48,334 nucleotides of DNA from Desulfuromusa sp. (GTDB lineage Bacteria > Desulfobacterota > Desulfuromonadia > Desulfuromonadales > Geopsychrobacteraceae): assembly GCA_016744595.1 (NCBI GenBank), contig JADGEB010000024.1, positions 1 through 48,334 on the forward strand, in the 5' to 3' direction. The stretch's first letter is position 1. Each line of letters begins with the position of its first letter. The translations under genes and the position numbers were made by a program. Under the pieces are notes generated by a model that worked only from the letters and a program-made list of their open reading frames with translations, was not told where the DNA came from and searched no databases. Below are positions 7,938-15,871 of this stretch, in pieces.

Positions 7938-9149
7938 ATCGTTTTGACTATCTGGCAATCGAAGCAGGATAACCTCAACTTCACTACCAGCAGGTAAAGT
8001 TGGACTATCGATGGCAATCGGAAGCAGGGCATGCGCTCCCAACAAATCGTGAAGTTGACCTGATCTCCGACGCTTTGCCGGGTGAAATTGTAAATTTTCG
8101 CTAGCAACTCTCAGTTGCCCCCAGAGAAATCGCTGGCGTTTTTTACCACCCGTAACACTGTCCGCCAATTGCACCTTGATCCGCAACGCAAGTGGATTAC
8201 AGAATCCAGCCAAACGACGCAGTGCCGGTCGAACAAAGAGTTCAAAGGCTGTGGCTGTGGCACCGGGATTGCCGGGCAAACCAAAAATCGGCAATGTTCC
8301 GATCGTCCCAAATAGAACCGGTTTGCCCGGATTGATCGCAACTTTCCAAAAAACCTCAGAAAAACCCAGATTTTCTAAGGCAGAACGGAGAAGATCCCGA
8401 TCACCGACCGAAACACCCCCGGTTGTTATCAACAAGTCAGAAGCAAGTCCCTGTTTCAGCTTACTTTCTAGGCTCTCGATACAATCTCCCGCGATACCAA
8501 GCAGCAATGGCTCAATGCCTTCTTCCTGCAATCGCGCCGCCAGCATATATATATTGGAGTTGATAATCTTGCCCGATGGCAGTGCTTCATCCAGAGAAAC
8601 CAATTCATCTCCGGTTGACAGGATGGCAACCTTGGGGCGTGGATAAACCTTAAGACGGGAAATACCAGCAGCTGATAAAAGCCCAGCAGCACCAGGGTCA
8701 AATTTTATTCCAGCAGCCAGAATTTGATCAGCCTGCCGAAAATCCTCTCCGCATTGCCTTACGTAATCTCCAAGATCTGGTACAGTGGTCAACTTCAATT
8801 CATTATTTTGTTGTTCAGCTTTCTCCAGAGGGACAACAGTATCGCAGCCCTCTGGTAAAGGCGCACCGGTCATAATTCGAACAGTTTCAGCTACATCAAG
8901 GGGTCGTTTGAAATCCCCCCCGGCAGGGACAAAACCGGCGATTTGCAAAGGAGTTTGTTCATTCAGGCTAGAATGGGCAAAGGCAAAACCATCCATAGTC
9001 GAGGTGGCCGCAGGCGGTAGATCATAGCGGGCGTGAACGGTCTCAGCAAGAATCTGTCCACAGCGAACCTCCTGTAACGACTCTTCAACCGGAGGCAAAG
9101 ACCAGATAGTTTCAAGCACTTTGGCAATAGCTTCACTGTATGCCAACAT
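7935..9149 (-). CDS. moeA: Molybdopterin molybdenumtransferase MoeA
   Basis: Inserts molybdate into adenylylated molybdopterin, the last step of Mo-molybdopterin formation; cytoplasmic. About 404 residues, normal for MoeA. Seen motifs are ARYDLPPAATSTMDGFA (~40-56), GDFKRPLDVAETVRIMTGAPLPEGCDTVVP (long form ~73-102), ILSTGDELV (~180-188) and TTGGVSVGDRD (~248-258), with GLPGNPGA (~297-304) in the molybdenum-handling domain. The frame begins with TTG at 9152, but ATG 9149 follows GGGAGGAGAG and is preferred. It starts 42 bases beyond the napH stop in the same direction, so it is probably the last gene of the nap operon and is induced with nitrate reductase. Confidence 0.95.
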   Translation of the reverse strand: MLAYSEAIAKVLETIWSLPPVEESLQEVRCGQILAETVHARYDLPPAATSTMDGFAFAHSSLNEQTPLQIAGFVPAGGDFKRPLDVAETVRIMTGAPLPEGCDTVVPLEKAEQQNNELKLTTVPDLGDYVRQCGEDFRQADQILAAGIKFDPGAAGLLSAAGISRLKVYPRPKVAILSTGDELVSLDEALPSGKIINSNIYMLAARLQEEGIEPLLLGIAGDCIESLESKLKQGLASDLLITTGGVSVGDRDLLRSALENLGFSEVFWKVAINPGKPVLFGTIGTLPIFGLPGNPGATATAFELFVRPALRRLAGFCNPLALRIKVQLADSVTGGKKRQRFLWGQLRVASENLQFHPAKRRRSGQLHDLLGAHALLPIAIDSPTLPAGSEVEVILLRLPDSQND

Positions 9150-9191
9150 CAAAGTCTCTCCTCCCGCGGTACGAGAATATCTGAGGCAGAA

Positions 9192-10019
9192 TTATTTCTG
9201 GATGGGCATGGACGAATACGGTTCTACTTTTTTCAAATTAAACTCAAGTTGCCCATACGAGCAGTTATCGATACAGGTTCCGCAATTCCAACAATAAACG
9301 GTCATCCCTTCGCCAACACTTGGACTCAATCCCATAGGGCAAGAATGATCACAGGTACGACAACCCTTACAATTTTGCATAATATTTTTTACACGTACGC
9401 GCCGCCTGGCTCCCAGAAGAGCAAGGAATGCCCCCAGAGGACAAAGATAACGGCAGTAAAAACGCTTGCTCAGCAGATTAAGAATCAGAACAAAAATGAT
9501 AATCAATCCTTCCAGCGGTAGAGTCCGAAAAAAAACAAACGACATCAACTCCCGCCCAACCAGTCCTGGTGGTGAAAGAAAAACAAATATCGGTGCCCCC
9601 AATACCAGAGACAAGAACAGTTCCAGACCGAGTGCAAACCATAATATTTGCCGGAACAACACCCAACGATCAGGTGTTGTGGTTCTCTTGCTCAGCAATT
9701 GTTTCAAGCGCTCTGAAAGTTCCGAAAGAAAAGTGATTGGACAAATCCAGCTACAGAAAACCCGTCCCAAAACCAACGCCAGCAACACCGGAAAAATAAG
9801 TGCAGTCAGCAACGGCCCAAATGGATCTCGGGTGACCAGCAGACTTTCCAAGCCTTCCAGAGGAGAAACAATCCAGAAATCACCAATGCCAATCGACTGG
9901 TACCAGCCCTGAATAAAATTGATGTCGTAATAAAAGTTCAGCAATGGTGCGACCAGCAATAAACTAAAGGCTCCCGTCAAAACCAGAAAGCGCTTGTTAC
10001 TCCACTTCCAGCGAATCAT
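9192..10019 (-). CDS. napH: Quinol dehydrogenase membrane component NapH
   Basis: A 275-residue polytopic iron-sulfur protein. About four transmembrane helices occur (e.g. FLVLTGAFSLLLVAPLLNF near 11-29, ALIFPVLLALVLGRVFCSWICP near 72-93), with CSWICP and CRYLCP loop motifs typical of NapH/CcoG relatives. Two ferredoxin-type clusters lie at the C-terminus, CKGCRTCDHSCP and CWNCGTCIDNC. NapGH oxidises quinol and passes electrons to the periplasmic nitrate reductase, replacing or supplementing NapC. The start ATG overlaps the napG stop by four bases. Confidence 0.93.
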   Translation of the reverse strand: MIRWKWSNKRFLVLTGAFSLLLVAPLLNFYYDINFIQGWYQSIGIGDFWIVSPLEGLESLLVTRDPFGPLLTALIFPVLLALVLGRVFCSWICPITFLSELSERLKQLLSKRTTTPDRWVLFRQILWFALGLELFLSLVLGAPIFVFLSPPGLVGRELMSFVFFRTLPLEGLIIIFVLILNLLSKRFYCRYLCPLGAFLALLGARRRVRVKNIMQNCKGCRTCDHSCPMGLSPSVGEGMTVYCWNCGTCIDNCSYGQLEFNLKKVEPYSSMPIQK

Positions 10020-10696
10020 TGGGGGGCCTCCGGCAACTTGATCGTTGCATAAATAGGCTTAACATTGATTGCTTTCCCCCCCTGATCACGATTGATCAGA
10101 CATGCATTGGTGCAGATGCCACATCCTGTACAGTAACGTTCATCCACGTGGGGGCGAAACTCTTCCATCCGGATTGCGGTATCACGAAAGGGACAAACGT
10201 TATAACAGGTTTTACACATCAACAAACTATCAGGTTTCCATGAAACACAGGTGTGGTGATCAATCACCGCTAACCCCATACGGGTCTCATGTTGTTCAAT
10301 CGGGAGGAGTGCTCCGGTTGGGCATACATGGACGCACTTCATACACAGAAAGCAGGGACTTTTTTCGATATCAATAATAGGAGTTCCGGCACTGAGGCCG
10401 TGGCGGATATCAAGCAGTTCAACACAATGGTAGGGACAAACCTCTACACAACGGCCACAGCGAATGCATTTACCCGGGTAGTGATGCTCCATGACAGCAC
10501 CGGGGGGACGTAGCAGGTTGTCTCGTAGAGGCGAGGTTGCTAGAGTTTTAGCTTGTGAAACTGTTGGGAAGCAAAAAAAGCCGGTAACAACAGCCAGAAG
10601 CTTAAGAGCAGTTCTCCGACTTCTCCCCTTTTCGGCCAAATGAAAAAGATGGCTTGATTTCACCGCTTTCAATTTTTTCAATTTCATCTTCTGCAT
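10016..10696 (-). CDS. napG: Ferredoxin-type periplasmic electron carrier NapG
   Basis: 226 residues with a Tat-type signal (RSRRTALKLLAVVTGFF, ~25-41), then four cysteine groups for [4Fe-4S] clusters: CIRCGRCVEVCP (~77-88), CFLCMKCVHVCP (~115-126), a split group around CKTCYNVCP (~161-169), and CTGCGICTNAC (~189-199). NapG docks on NapH and relays electrons toward NapM/NapA. As read from ATG 10696 it overlaps napD by 95 bases in another frame. No strong ribosome site precedes that ATG, so a later start (a GTG at 10663, for example) is possible, but the Tat signal coding itself begins inside napD, so substantial overlap is real. Confidence 0.92.
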   Translation of the reverse strand: MQKMKLKKLKAVKSSHLFHLAEKGRSRRTALKLLAVVTGFFCFPTVSQAKTLATSPLRDNLLRPPGAVMEHHYPGKCIRCGRCVEVCPYHCVELLDIRHGLSAGTPIIDIEKSPCFLCMKCVHVCPTGALLPIEQHETRMGLAVIDHHTCVSWKPDSLLMCKTCYNVCPFRDTAIRMEEFRPHVDERYCTGCGICTNACLINRDQGGKAINVKPIYATIKLPEAPQ

Positions 10697-10913
10697 GGAA
10701 ATAGGTTACTCCCAATGACAAAACACCGTCAATTTTCTGCAATTGTCTGGTCAATTGTTCCATCTCATCTGACGTTTCAGTATCGATGACAACAACGGCA
10801 CTCCCCTCTTCATTGACACCATGAACATCGATTTGAGGGAATTGGGAAAACTGTTTGAGAACTTCGTCACTCACTGAAAGATCAAGAACAACAACAAAAC
10901 CACCTATAGGCAT
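10602..10913 (-). CDS. napD: NapD chaperone for Tat export of NapA
   Basis: About 103 residues. NapD is a small cytoplasmic ferredoxin-fold protein that binds the NapA twin-arginine signal and delays export until the cofactor is inserted. Residues begin MPIGGFVVVLDLSV and include DVHGVNEEGSAVVVIDTET, matching the family's beta-alpha-beta pattern with the conserved V-H-G region. The frame could start at 10946, but ATG 10913 has AAGGA at the right distance. The C-terminal ~30 residues, rich in Glu, Lys and Ser, overlap the start of napG. It lies 59 bases after the napA stop. Confidence 0.85.
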   Translation of the reverse strand: MPIGGFVVVLDLSVSDEVLKQFSQFPQIDVHGVNEEGSAVVVIDTETSDEMEQLTRQLQKIDGVLSLGVTYFHAEDEIEKIESGEIKPSFSFGRKGEKSENCS

Positions 10914-10972
10914 ATTAATTCCTTTTTGTCGGGGCAATTCTATCATTGCCCCGACATCACATCATTAGATCA

Positions 10973-13360
10973 TCAAACAACAAACGGCTTCAATGCCTTC
11001 GGCCCGGAAACCCGCTTGATACGACATGCACAAATCTTGAACTCAGGCTCTTTTGAACCAGGATCAAAACTGTCCTTCACAACCTTGTTGATCATCCGAT
11101 CCTCATGCATATCGTGCCAATAGGCAAAAACCATCCCCTCAATCGGCCCTTCCATGACTTTGGCAGGCATTGTAACTTTGCCACGACGAGAGGATATTTC
11201 AACCATATCGTTTGGCTTGATCCCGTGCTTGAGTGCATCTTTCGGGTTTATCTCAACAAACGAGTAGGGGTTGGCACGCATCAGTTCTGGAATCCGGCCG
11301 GTCATACTGGTGGTATGCCAGTGGTCGATAATCCGCCCGGTTGAAAGGTACATTGGCCATTCTGCATCAGGTTCTTCATCGGCTCCTGCTTGTGGACGAA
11401 CCCAAACCCATAGTTTTCTGTCTGCGTGAGCTGGCCCATAAAACTGGAAGGGCTTATCATCTTTTGATTCACTGGTTGCCATCGGATCACTGCCCTTGAC
11501 AAACTTCATAACGGTTCCGCCGGTCAGAGCATAGCTTTCTGTTGCTGCTGGCCATTGAACTCCATCTGCCATCTGCTTGAGAACCTTGTAGGTGGCACCA
11601 CGCAAGTCATTATCACGATGTTTGGTCAACTTCTGGGTGTATTCGTCCCAGATCGCTTCAGGCTGTTCAACGTACATCTCTTTACCAAGAAATGGTTTAA
11701 CCGTCTGCAGAACAACCGGATCATTCAAGTACTTGGCCATGCGGGCACACCACTCAGTTGCGATCCAGGTTTCTGGACGGGCTTCACCCGGGGAGACAAC
11801 AGCGCGCGGAGTGATCTGGCTACGTCGTTCAGTACAGCCATAGACGCCGGTCTTTTCAAAATGGAACGCCGTCGGCAGAACCAGATTGGATAGCTCGGTG
11901 GTTTTTGTCGGGAAGATATCGGAGGTCACGATAAAGACATCTTCGCGTGCCATTCCTTTGCGATAAAGATCAACATTCGGCAATGACTGCGCTGGGCTGG
12001 TACAGTTAATCCAGATCGCTTTGATGTCAGCCGAGTTGACTTGCTGGAACATCTTAATCGTATGAGCGCCCGGTTTCGGAGCGATCCGGCCACGTGGAAT
12101 TCCCCAGGCATCCTCAACCTGATTGCGCAGTTTTTCCTTGGCAACCAGACGGTGTCCCGGAAGGATATGACACAGGCCACCCCCTTCACGAACACCACCA
12201 CAGGCATTTGGTTGACCGGTCAACGAAAAGCTGTCAGCTCCCTCTTTACATAACTGACCCGTCAGGATATGCAAGTTGTGGATCAGGTTATTGGCCCAGA
12301 CCCCGCGTTTTCGCTGATTAATACCCATACACCAGAAAGTCATGGTGCCATCACTCTTGGCAAACATACGGGCGGCTTCACGAATCATTTGAGCCGTGAT
12401 GTTACCACCGCAAATTGCAGCAGCCTTTTCTGGAGTATAGTCTTGAAGTGACTGCCAATAGGTGTCCATATCAACCTGAACTTTTTTACCCTGACGGAAG
12501 ACAGCATAATCTTGGATAAATTGTTCATCGTGCAATTTCTCATCAATAATGGTGTAAGCCATCGCATTGAGCATCGCCAAGTCAGTCCCTGGTTTAAATT
12601 GCATATGCATATCGGCGATTCGGCTGGTGGCCGAAATCCGAGGATCAGCATTAATAATCTTAACCTTGTCCTTATTATTCATTTTGTGGCGCATGACGCG
12701 GCGGAAAATAACCGGGTGAGCTTCGGCCATGTTTGAGCCGATCAGAAACATACACGAAGATTTCTCGATATTGGCATAACCACCAATCGGTTCATCAGCC
12801 CCAAAAGAGGTCAGGTAGCCCCCAACCGCACTAGCCATACAGAGGCGCGGATTACCTTCAACATTATTAGTCTGCAGGGCGGCACGCATAATTTTCTGAA
12901 ACAGGTAAGTTTCCTCTGTCAGGCACTGGCCAGATCCATAGTACGCAGTACTGTTCGGTCCATATTTCTGTTTCGATTCAGCAAACTTTTGAGCAGCAAT
13001 ATCAAGAGCCTTATCCCAGGATATTTCACGGAATTTGTCAGTTTTTTTCTCGCGGTAGAGGGGCATTTTTAGACGGTCTGGATGGTTCATGATTTTGTAA
13101 AACATCATCCCCTTCATACACAAATAACCGAAGTTGGTTCTGGATTTAGGTTCGCCACGCATTGCAACGGGGGTTCCTTTGGAATTGATCCCCAGTTGAA
13201 CCCGACAGCCAGTACCACAGAGACGGCACGTACCACGATGCCAACTGGCCACATCTGTCGCACTTGCTTCTCCTGCAACAAAAGGTAAGCTCATGCCGAT
13301 GTAGGACGCTGCCGTTAGAGCAGCAGTGTTTTTGATAAAGTCACGACGTGATAAACTCAT
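10973..13360 (-). CDS. napA: Periplasmic nitrate reductase catalytic subunit NapA
   Basis: Reduces nitrate to nitrite at a Mo-bisMGD centre in the periplasm. About 795 residues. The Tat signal is MSLSRRDFIKNTAALTA (~1-17). The [4Fe-4S] ligands are C45, C48, C52 and C81. The Mo-ligand cysteine is C174 in PRLCMASAVGG, as in NapA rather than NarG (Asp) or formate dehydrogenase (Sec). The MGD-binding C-terminal domain ends with GTEPEFKI-like SKEPEFKICACRIKRVSG. The frame extends to 13408, but ATG 13360 follows GGGAGG and starts exactly at the Tat signal. No napB is present; NapM probably donates electrons, as in delta-proteobacterial monomeric NapA systems. Confidence 0.96.
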   Translation of the reverse strand: MSLSRRDFIKNTAALTAASYIGMSLPFVAGEASATDVASWHRGTCRLCGTGCRVQLGINSKGTPVAMRGEPKSRTNFGYLCMKGMMFYKIMNHPDRLKMPLYREKKTDKFREISWDKALDIAAQKFAESKQKYGPNSTAYYGSGQCLTEETYLFQKIMRAALQTNNVEGNPRLCMASAVGGYLTSFGADEPIGGYANIEKSSCMFLIGSNMAEAHPVIFRRVMRHKMNNKDKVKIINADPRISATSRIADMHMQFKPGTDLAMLNAMAYTIIDEKLHDEQFIQDYAVFRQGKKVQVDMDTYWQSLQDYTPEKAAAICGGNITAQMIREAARMFAKSDGTMTFWCMGINQRKRGVWANNLIHNLHILTGQLCKEGADSFSLTGQPNACGGVREGGGLCHILPGHRLVAKEKLRNQVEDAWGIPRGRIAPKPGAHTIKMFQQVNSADIKAIWINCTSPAQSLPNVDLYRKGMAREDVFIVTSDIFPTKTTELSNLVLPTAFHFEKTGVYGCTERRSQITPRAVVSPGEARPETWIATEWCARMAKYLNDPVVLQTVKPFLGKEMYVEQPEAIWDEYTQKLTKHRDNDLRGATYKVLKQMADGVQWPAATESYALTGGTVMKFVKGSDPMATSESKDDKPFQFYGPAHADRKLWVWVRPQAGADEEPDAEWPMYLSTGRIIDHWHTTSMTGRIPELMRANPYSFVEINPKDALKHGIKPNDMVEISSRRGKVTMPAKVMEGPIEGMVFAYWHDMHEDRMINKVVKDSFDPGSKEPEFKICACRIKRVSGPKALKPFVV

Positions 13361-13374
13361 GGTTTCCTCCCTTT

Positions 13375-13737
13375 CTATTTGCTCAAAAAGCTGTGAACAT
13401 CGTGACATTCCCAGCAGGTCTGGTTTCCAGTATGGTCGCCCAACTTATCTGTATGGCAGGATCCACATGACTGAGCCATATCTGGTGTGACGCGCAAATT
13501 TTCGTATGTGCCGTGACACTGATAACATTTCACCTGGCCAATACCATGAGTGCTGTCGTACCACTCAGTATAAACTTGCGGGGTCACCTGTTGATGACAT
13601 TCAGAGCAAGGAATCAACATCTCCTGTTCCGCTAGAGAGGGATGTCCAACCTTTGTTGCTGTAACCCTCATGCTACTGCAGGCTGCTAACGCGACCAATG
13701 CAGCCAGTACCAATACGACCAAAACCTGTTTTCTCAC
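13375..13737 (-). CDS. napM: Tetrahaem c-type cytochrome NapM (lipoprotein)
   Basis: 120 residues from a GTG start that follows AGGAGG by seven bases. An N-terminal lipoprotein signal ends ALVALAAC, with the acylated Cys at ~20. Four haem-binding sites follow: CSECH (44-48), CYQCH (71-75), CGSCH (91-95) and CWECH (108-112). The gene lies 14 bases before napA and is the first gene of the operon. It likely carries electrons from NapGH to NapA. The open frame extends upstream to 13893, but that portion is low-complexity, lacks a ribosome site and covers the leader. Confidence 0.9.
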   Translation of the reverse strand: MRKQVLVVLVLAALVALAACSSMRVTATKVGHPSLAEQEMLIPCSECHQQVTPQVYTEWYDSTHGIGQVKCYQCHGTYENLRVTPDMAQSCGSCHTDKLGDHTGNQTCWECHDVHSFLSK

Positions 13738-13789
13738 GACAACACCTCCTGTTTGGAATAGAATGATCTGTTGAAAGGGTATGATTTCC

Positions 13790-13816
13790 CTGTTCGGGGT
13801 GGCAGTCCCGGAACAG
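13790..13816 (-). other. Hairpin in the napM 5' leader
   Basis: On the transcript strand, CTGTTCCGGG and CCCCGAACAG pair over ten positions with one mismatch, around a seven-base loop (ACTGCCA). It sits in the roughly 195-base leader between the sigma-54 promoter and the napM GTG. No U-run follows, so it is not an evident terminator; it could be a regulatory or stabilising structure. Confidence 0.45.
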
Positions 13817-13943
13817 AAAAAAGATTCACAAAAAGGAAATAGGAGGGGCAAAAGTTGTCTTTTCCGGCATCCCGACTGCTCCCTTTTCACCACTAAAAAA
13901 CAGTGATTTCATAAAATAAAAAGTATATTACTCGAAAAATGGT

Positions 13944-13960
13944 TTGCAACGGATATGCCG
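13944..13960 (-). promoter_or_regulatory. Sigma-54 promoter of the nap operon
   Basis: Minus strand reads CGGCATATCCGTTGCAA. GG and GC are ten bases apart, matching -24/-12 with a C in place of the first T. It has the same core (GGCAT-N-TCCGTTGCAA) as the hao promoter at 17590-17605. The start of transcription would fall near 13932, leaving a long leader before napM. Confidence 0.8.
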
Positions 13961-14012
13961 AAAAAAAAGCAAGTCATTGCCAATATATCTATTTTCCTGC
14001 ATAGTTTTTGAT

Positions 14013-14028
14013 GTTACCAAACGGTAAC
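14013..14028 (-). promoter_or_regulatory. GTTACC-N4-GGTAAC palindrome upstream of the nap promoter
   Basis: GTTACCAAACGGTAAC has perfect 6-base arms and lies 53 bases upstream of the GG of the nap -24 element, the same distance as at mob and hao. A degenerate half-site, GTTAC at 14045-14049, lies roughly where a second box would be expected. Putative enhancer site. Confidence 0.72.
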
Positions 14029-14121
14029 AAAAGGAATCTTTTGTGTTACTTTTCAAGAGTTTTGAAGGGATAAAAAGTCTTATCAGGAAGGAAAAAGAGC
14101 GCACACTCAGGGGATTGATTA

Positions 14122-14150
14122 AGAAAGACCGCAAACGTAGCGACCTTTCT
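14122..14150 (-). terminator. Putative terminator after the YciI-like gene
   Basis: On the minus strand AGAAAGGTCGC and GCGGTCTTTCT form an 11-bp stem (two G-U pairs) with a seven-base loop, 38 bases after the stop of the YciI-like gene. The following sequence is only moderately U-rich, so termination strength is uncertain. Confidence 0.5.
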
Positions 14151-14187
14151 CAATCCTTACAATTTAAACCGAATTCATCCGAAAGAT

Positions 14188-14463
14188 CTAAGGTAATACC
14201 CTATTCCAACGATCAATCGTCGTCGACTCAAACAAGCCCGCCTTGCCATATGGGTCTTCAGCAGCAAAGGCTTCAGCTTCTGATTTATCTTCCAGGTCAA
14301 GGATCACAACCGAACCACACATTTTCTCATCTTCATCCAGAAGAGCACCGGCGGAAAAAAGTTTTTCACCAAAACTTTTCAAATATTCCACATGGGCTGG
14401 GCGGTTCTCCTGACGAACGGACAAGTGATCTTTTTTATCGAGACAGCGAATAACAAACAGCAT
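14188..14463 (-). CDS. YciI-family protein
   Basis: 91 residues, beginning MLFVIRCLDKKDHLSVRQENRPAHVEYL and ending DPYGKAGLFESTTIDRWNRVL, which match the YCII domain (ferredoxin-like fold, with His/Asp residues in a pocket). The biochemical role of this family is poorly known. The start follows AGGAG by nine bases. It lies 70 bases downstream of the NtrC-type regulator and may be the last gene of the kinase-regulator operon. Nothing in sequence links it directly to nitrate metabolism. Confidence 0.85.
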   Translation of the reverse strand: MLFVIRCLDKKDHLSVRQENRPAHVEYLKSFGEKLFSAGALLDEDEKMCGSVVILDLEDKSEAEAFAAEDPYGKAGLFESTTIDRWNRVLP

Positions 14464-14533
14464 AATTTTAAATTCTCCTTTATCGTAATTAATTTGCTTA
14501 TCGAATAAAATATTTGATTCCGGTTTCAGACTC

Positions 14534-15871
14534 CTAGGTTTGATATTGTTTCATTTTTTCCCAGAGATTTTTGCGGCTGATTCCAAGCATCTCAGCGGCT
14601 TCAGTCTTATTTCCACTGGTTTTTACCAAAGCCTCACGGATACATTTTCTTTCTGCAGCAGCAACTGCTGCAGCGAGGTTAACATCTCCCTTTTCTACCG
14701 TTTCCTCTTTTATTCCACGAATTTCGATCGGCAAATCCCATATCTGAACTTCTGGAGCTGGAGCGAGGACAGTCATCCGCTCCAGAATATTTCTAAGCTC
14801 CCGGATATTGCCAGGGAATGGATAGTTCTTTATAGCTTGGGATGCATCTCTGGTCAGGGTAAATGTCAAACCTCTTTCTTCACCAAATTTTTCCAGAAAG
14901 AAATTTGTCAGCTCCACAATATCATCTTTTCTCTCTCTTAACGTTGGAACAACAATCGGAATAACCTGAAGGCGATAATAAAGGTCTTCACGAAATGTCC
15001 CTTTCCTAACCTCTTCAGCAAGGTTTTTCGTCGTCGCACAAAGAACCCTGACATCAATCTTGATGGGCGCTTTTCCACCAACCCGCTCTATTTCCTGCTC
15101 TTGCAAGACCCGCAACAACTTGACCTGTAAAGCGAGCGGCATATCACCAACTTCATCAAGCAGAATAGTCCCTTGATCCGCCAGCTCAAATTTTCCGATA
15201 GACAGTTGATCTGCTCCCGTAAAAGCCCCTTTTTCATGACCAAACAGTTCTGATTCCATCAATCCCGCCGGAATCGCCGCACAGTTCACCCGGATGTACG
15301 GCTTATCTTCCCGGCGACTTTCGTAATGGATAGCAGCAGCAACTAGCTCTTTTCCAGTTCCACTTTCCCCATGGATTAGAACTGTGGAATCGGTCTGTGT
15401 GACCTGGCTGATCAGGCTGAGCAACCGCTGCATCGGAGCACTGGAACCAATCAGGGGATGGCGCTGCCCGCAACAACTCTCTAAAGAAACACACCGTGCC
15501 TTGATCGCCAAAATATTCAGCAAACGCTGAACTCGAAAGGTTAAATCGTCAAGGTCAAAAGGCTTCAATATATAATCAGCAGCACCTTTTCTCAAACAGT
15601 GCACGGCAGCATCAGTATTACCATGAGCGGTCATCAGGATAACTTCAGTACGTGGTGCTAATAATTTCACTTCAGCTAAGAGTTGTTCTCCATCAATCCC
15701 CGGCATACGAATATCAGAAATAACCAGATCGTAGCGATTCTTTTTAACCAGAGCTAAAGCCTCGGTTCCATTTGTCGCTTCATCAACCTGCCATCCCTGA
15801 TTACGTAAGTGATCAAGGACGGTAATACGCATAATTTCCTCATCTTCAGCAACCAGAATTCGCGTAATCAT
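14534..15871 (-). CDS. Sigma-54-dependent response regulator (NtrC family), candidate activator of nap, hao and mob promoters
   Basis: 445 residues in three domains. The receiver (~1-120) has phospho-acceptor D53 in LVISDIRMPG and the conserved K103. The AAA+ sigma-54 activator domain (~140-375) carries Walker A GESGTGKE (168-175), the sigma-54-contacting GAFTGA loop (215-220) and a DEVGDMPL Walker B. A Fis-type helix-turn-helix (~400-443) ends EAAEMLGISRKNLWEKMKQY. It overlaps the kinase gene by four bases, so the two form one two-component system. Three sigma-54 promoters with a shared palindrome lie within 18 kb, and this is the only sigma-54 activator in the window; the regulatory link is an inference from that. 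Confidence 0.93.
   Translation of the reverse strand: MITRILVAEDEEIMRITVLDHLRNQGWQVDEATNGTEALALVKKNRYDLVISDIRMPGIDGEQLLAEVKLLAPRTEVILMTAHGNTDAAVHCLRKGAADYILKPFDLDDLTFRVQRLLNILAIKARCVSLESCCGQRHPLIGSSAPMQRLLSLISQVTQTDSTVLIHGESGTGKELVAAAIHYESRREDKPYIRVNCAAIPAGLMESELFGHEKGAFTGADQLSIGKFELADQGTILLDEVGDMPLALQVKLLRVLQEQEIERVGGKAPIKIDVRVLCATTKNLAEEVRKGTFREDLYYRLQVIPIVVPTLRERKDDIVELTNFFLEKFGEERGLTFTLTRDASQAIKNYPFPGNIRELRNILERMTVLAPAPEVQIWDLPIEIRGIKEETVEKGDVNLAAAVAAAERKCIREALVKTSGNKTEAAEMLGISRKNLWEKMKQYQT

Noticed and set aside
13790..13860. Molybdenum cofactor riboswitch in the nap leader
   Set aside because: One hairpin is clear but I could not match the conserved Moco motif by eye, so it is left as a testable suggestion only.
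13738..13893. N-terminal extension of NapM to the first in-frame start
   Set aside because: The GTG at 13737 has an excellent ribosome site and directly begins the lipoprotein signal; the extension would bury the signal.
14043..14453. 136-residue rightward open frame opposite the YciI-like gene
   Set aside because: It lies antisense to the YciI-like gene and the nap upstream region, lacks a ribosome site and has no recognisable domain.
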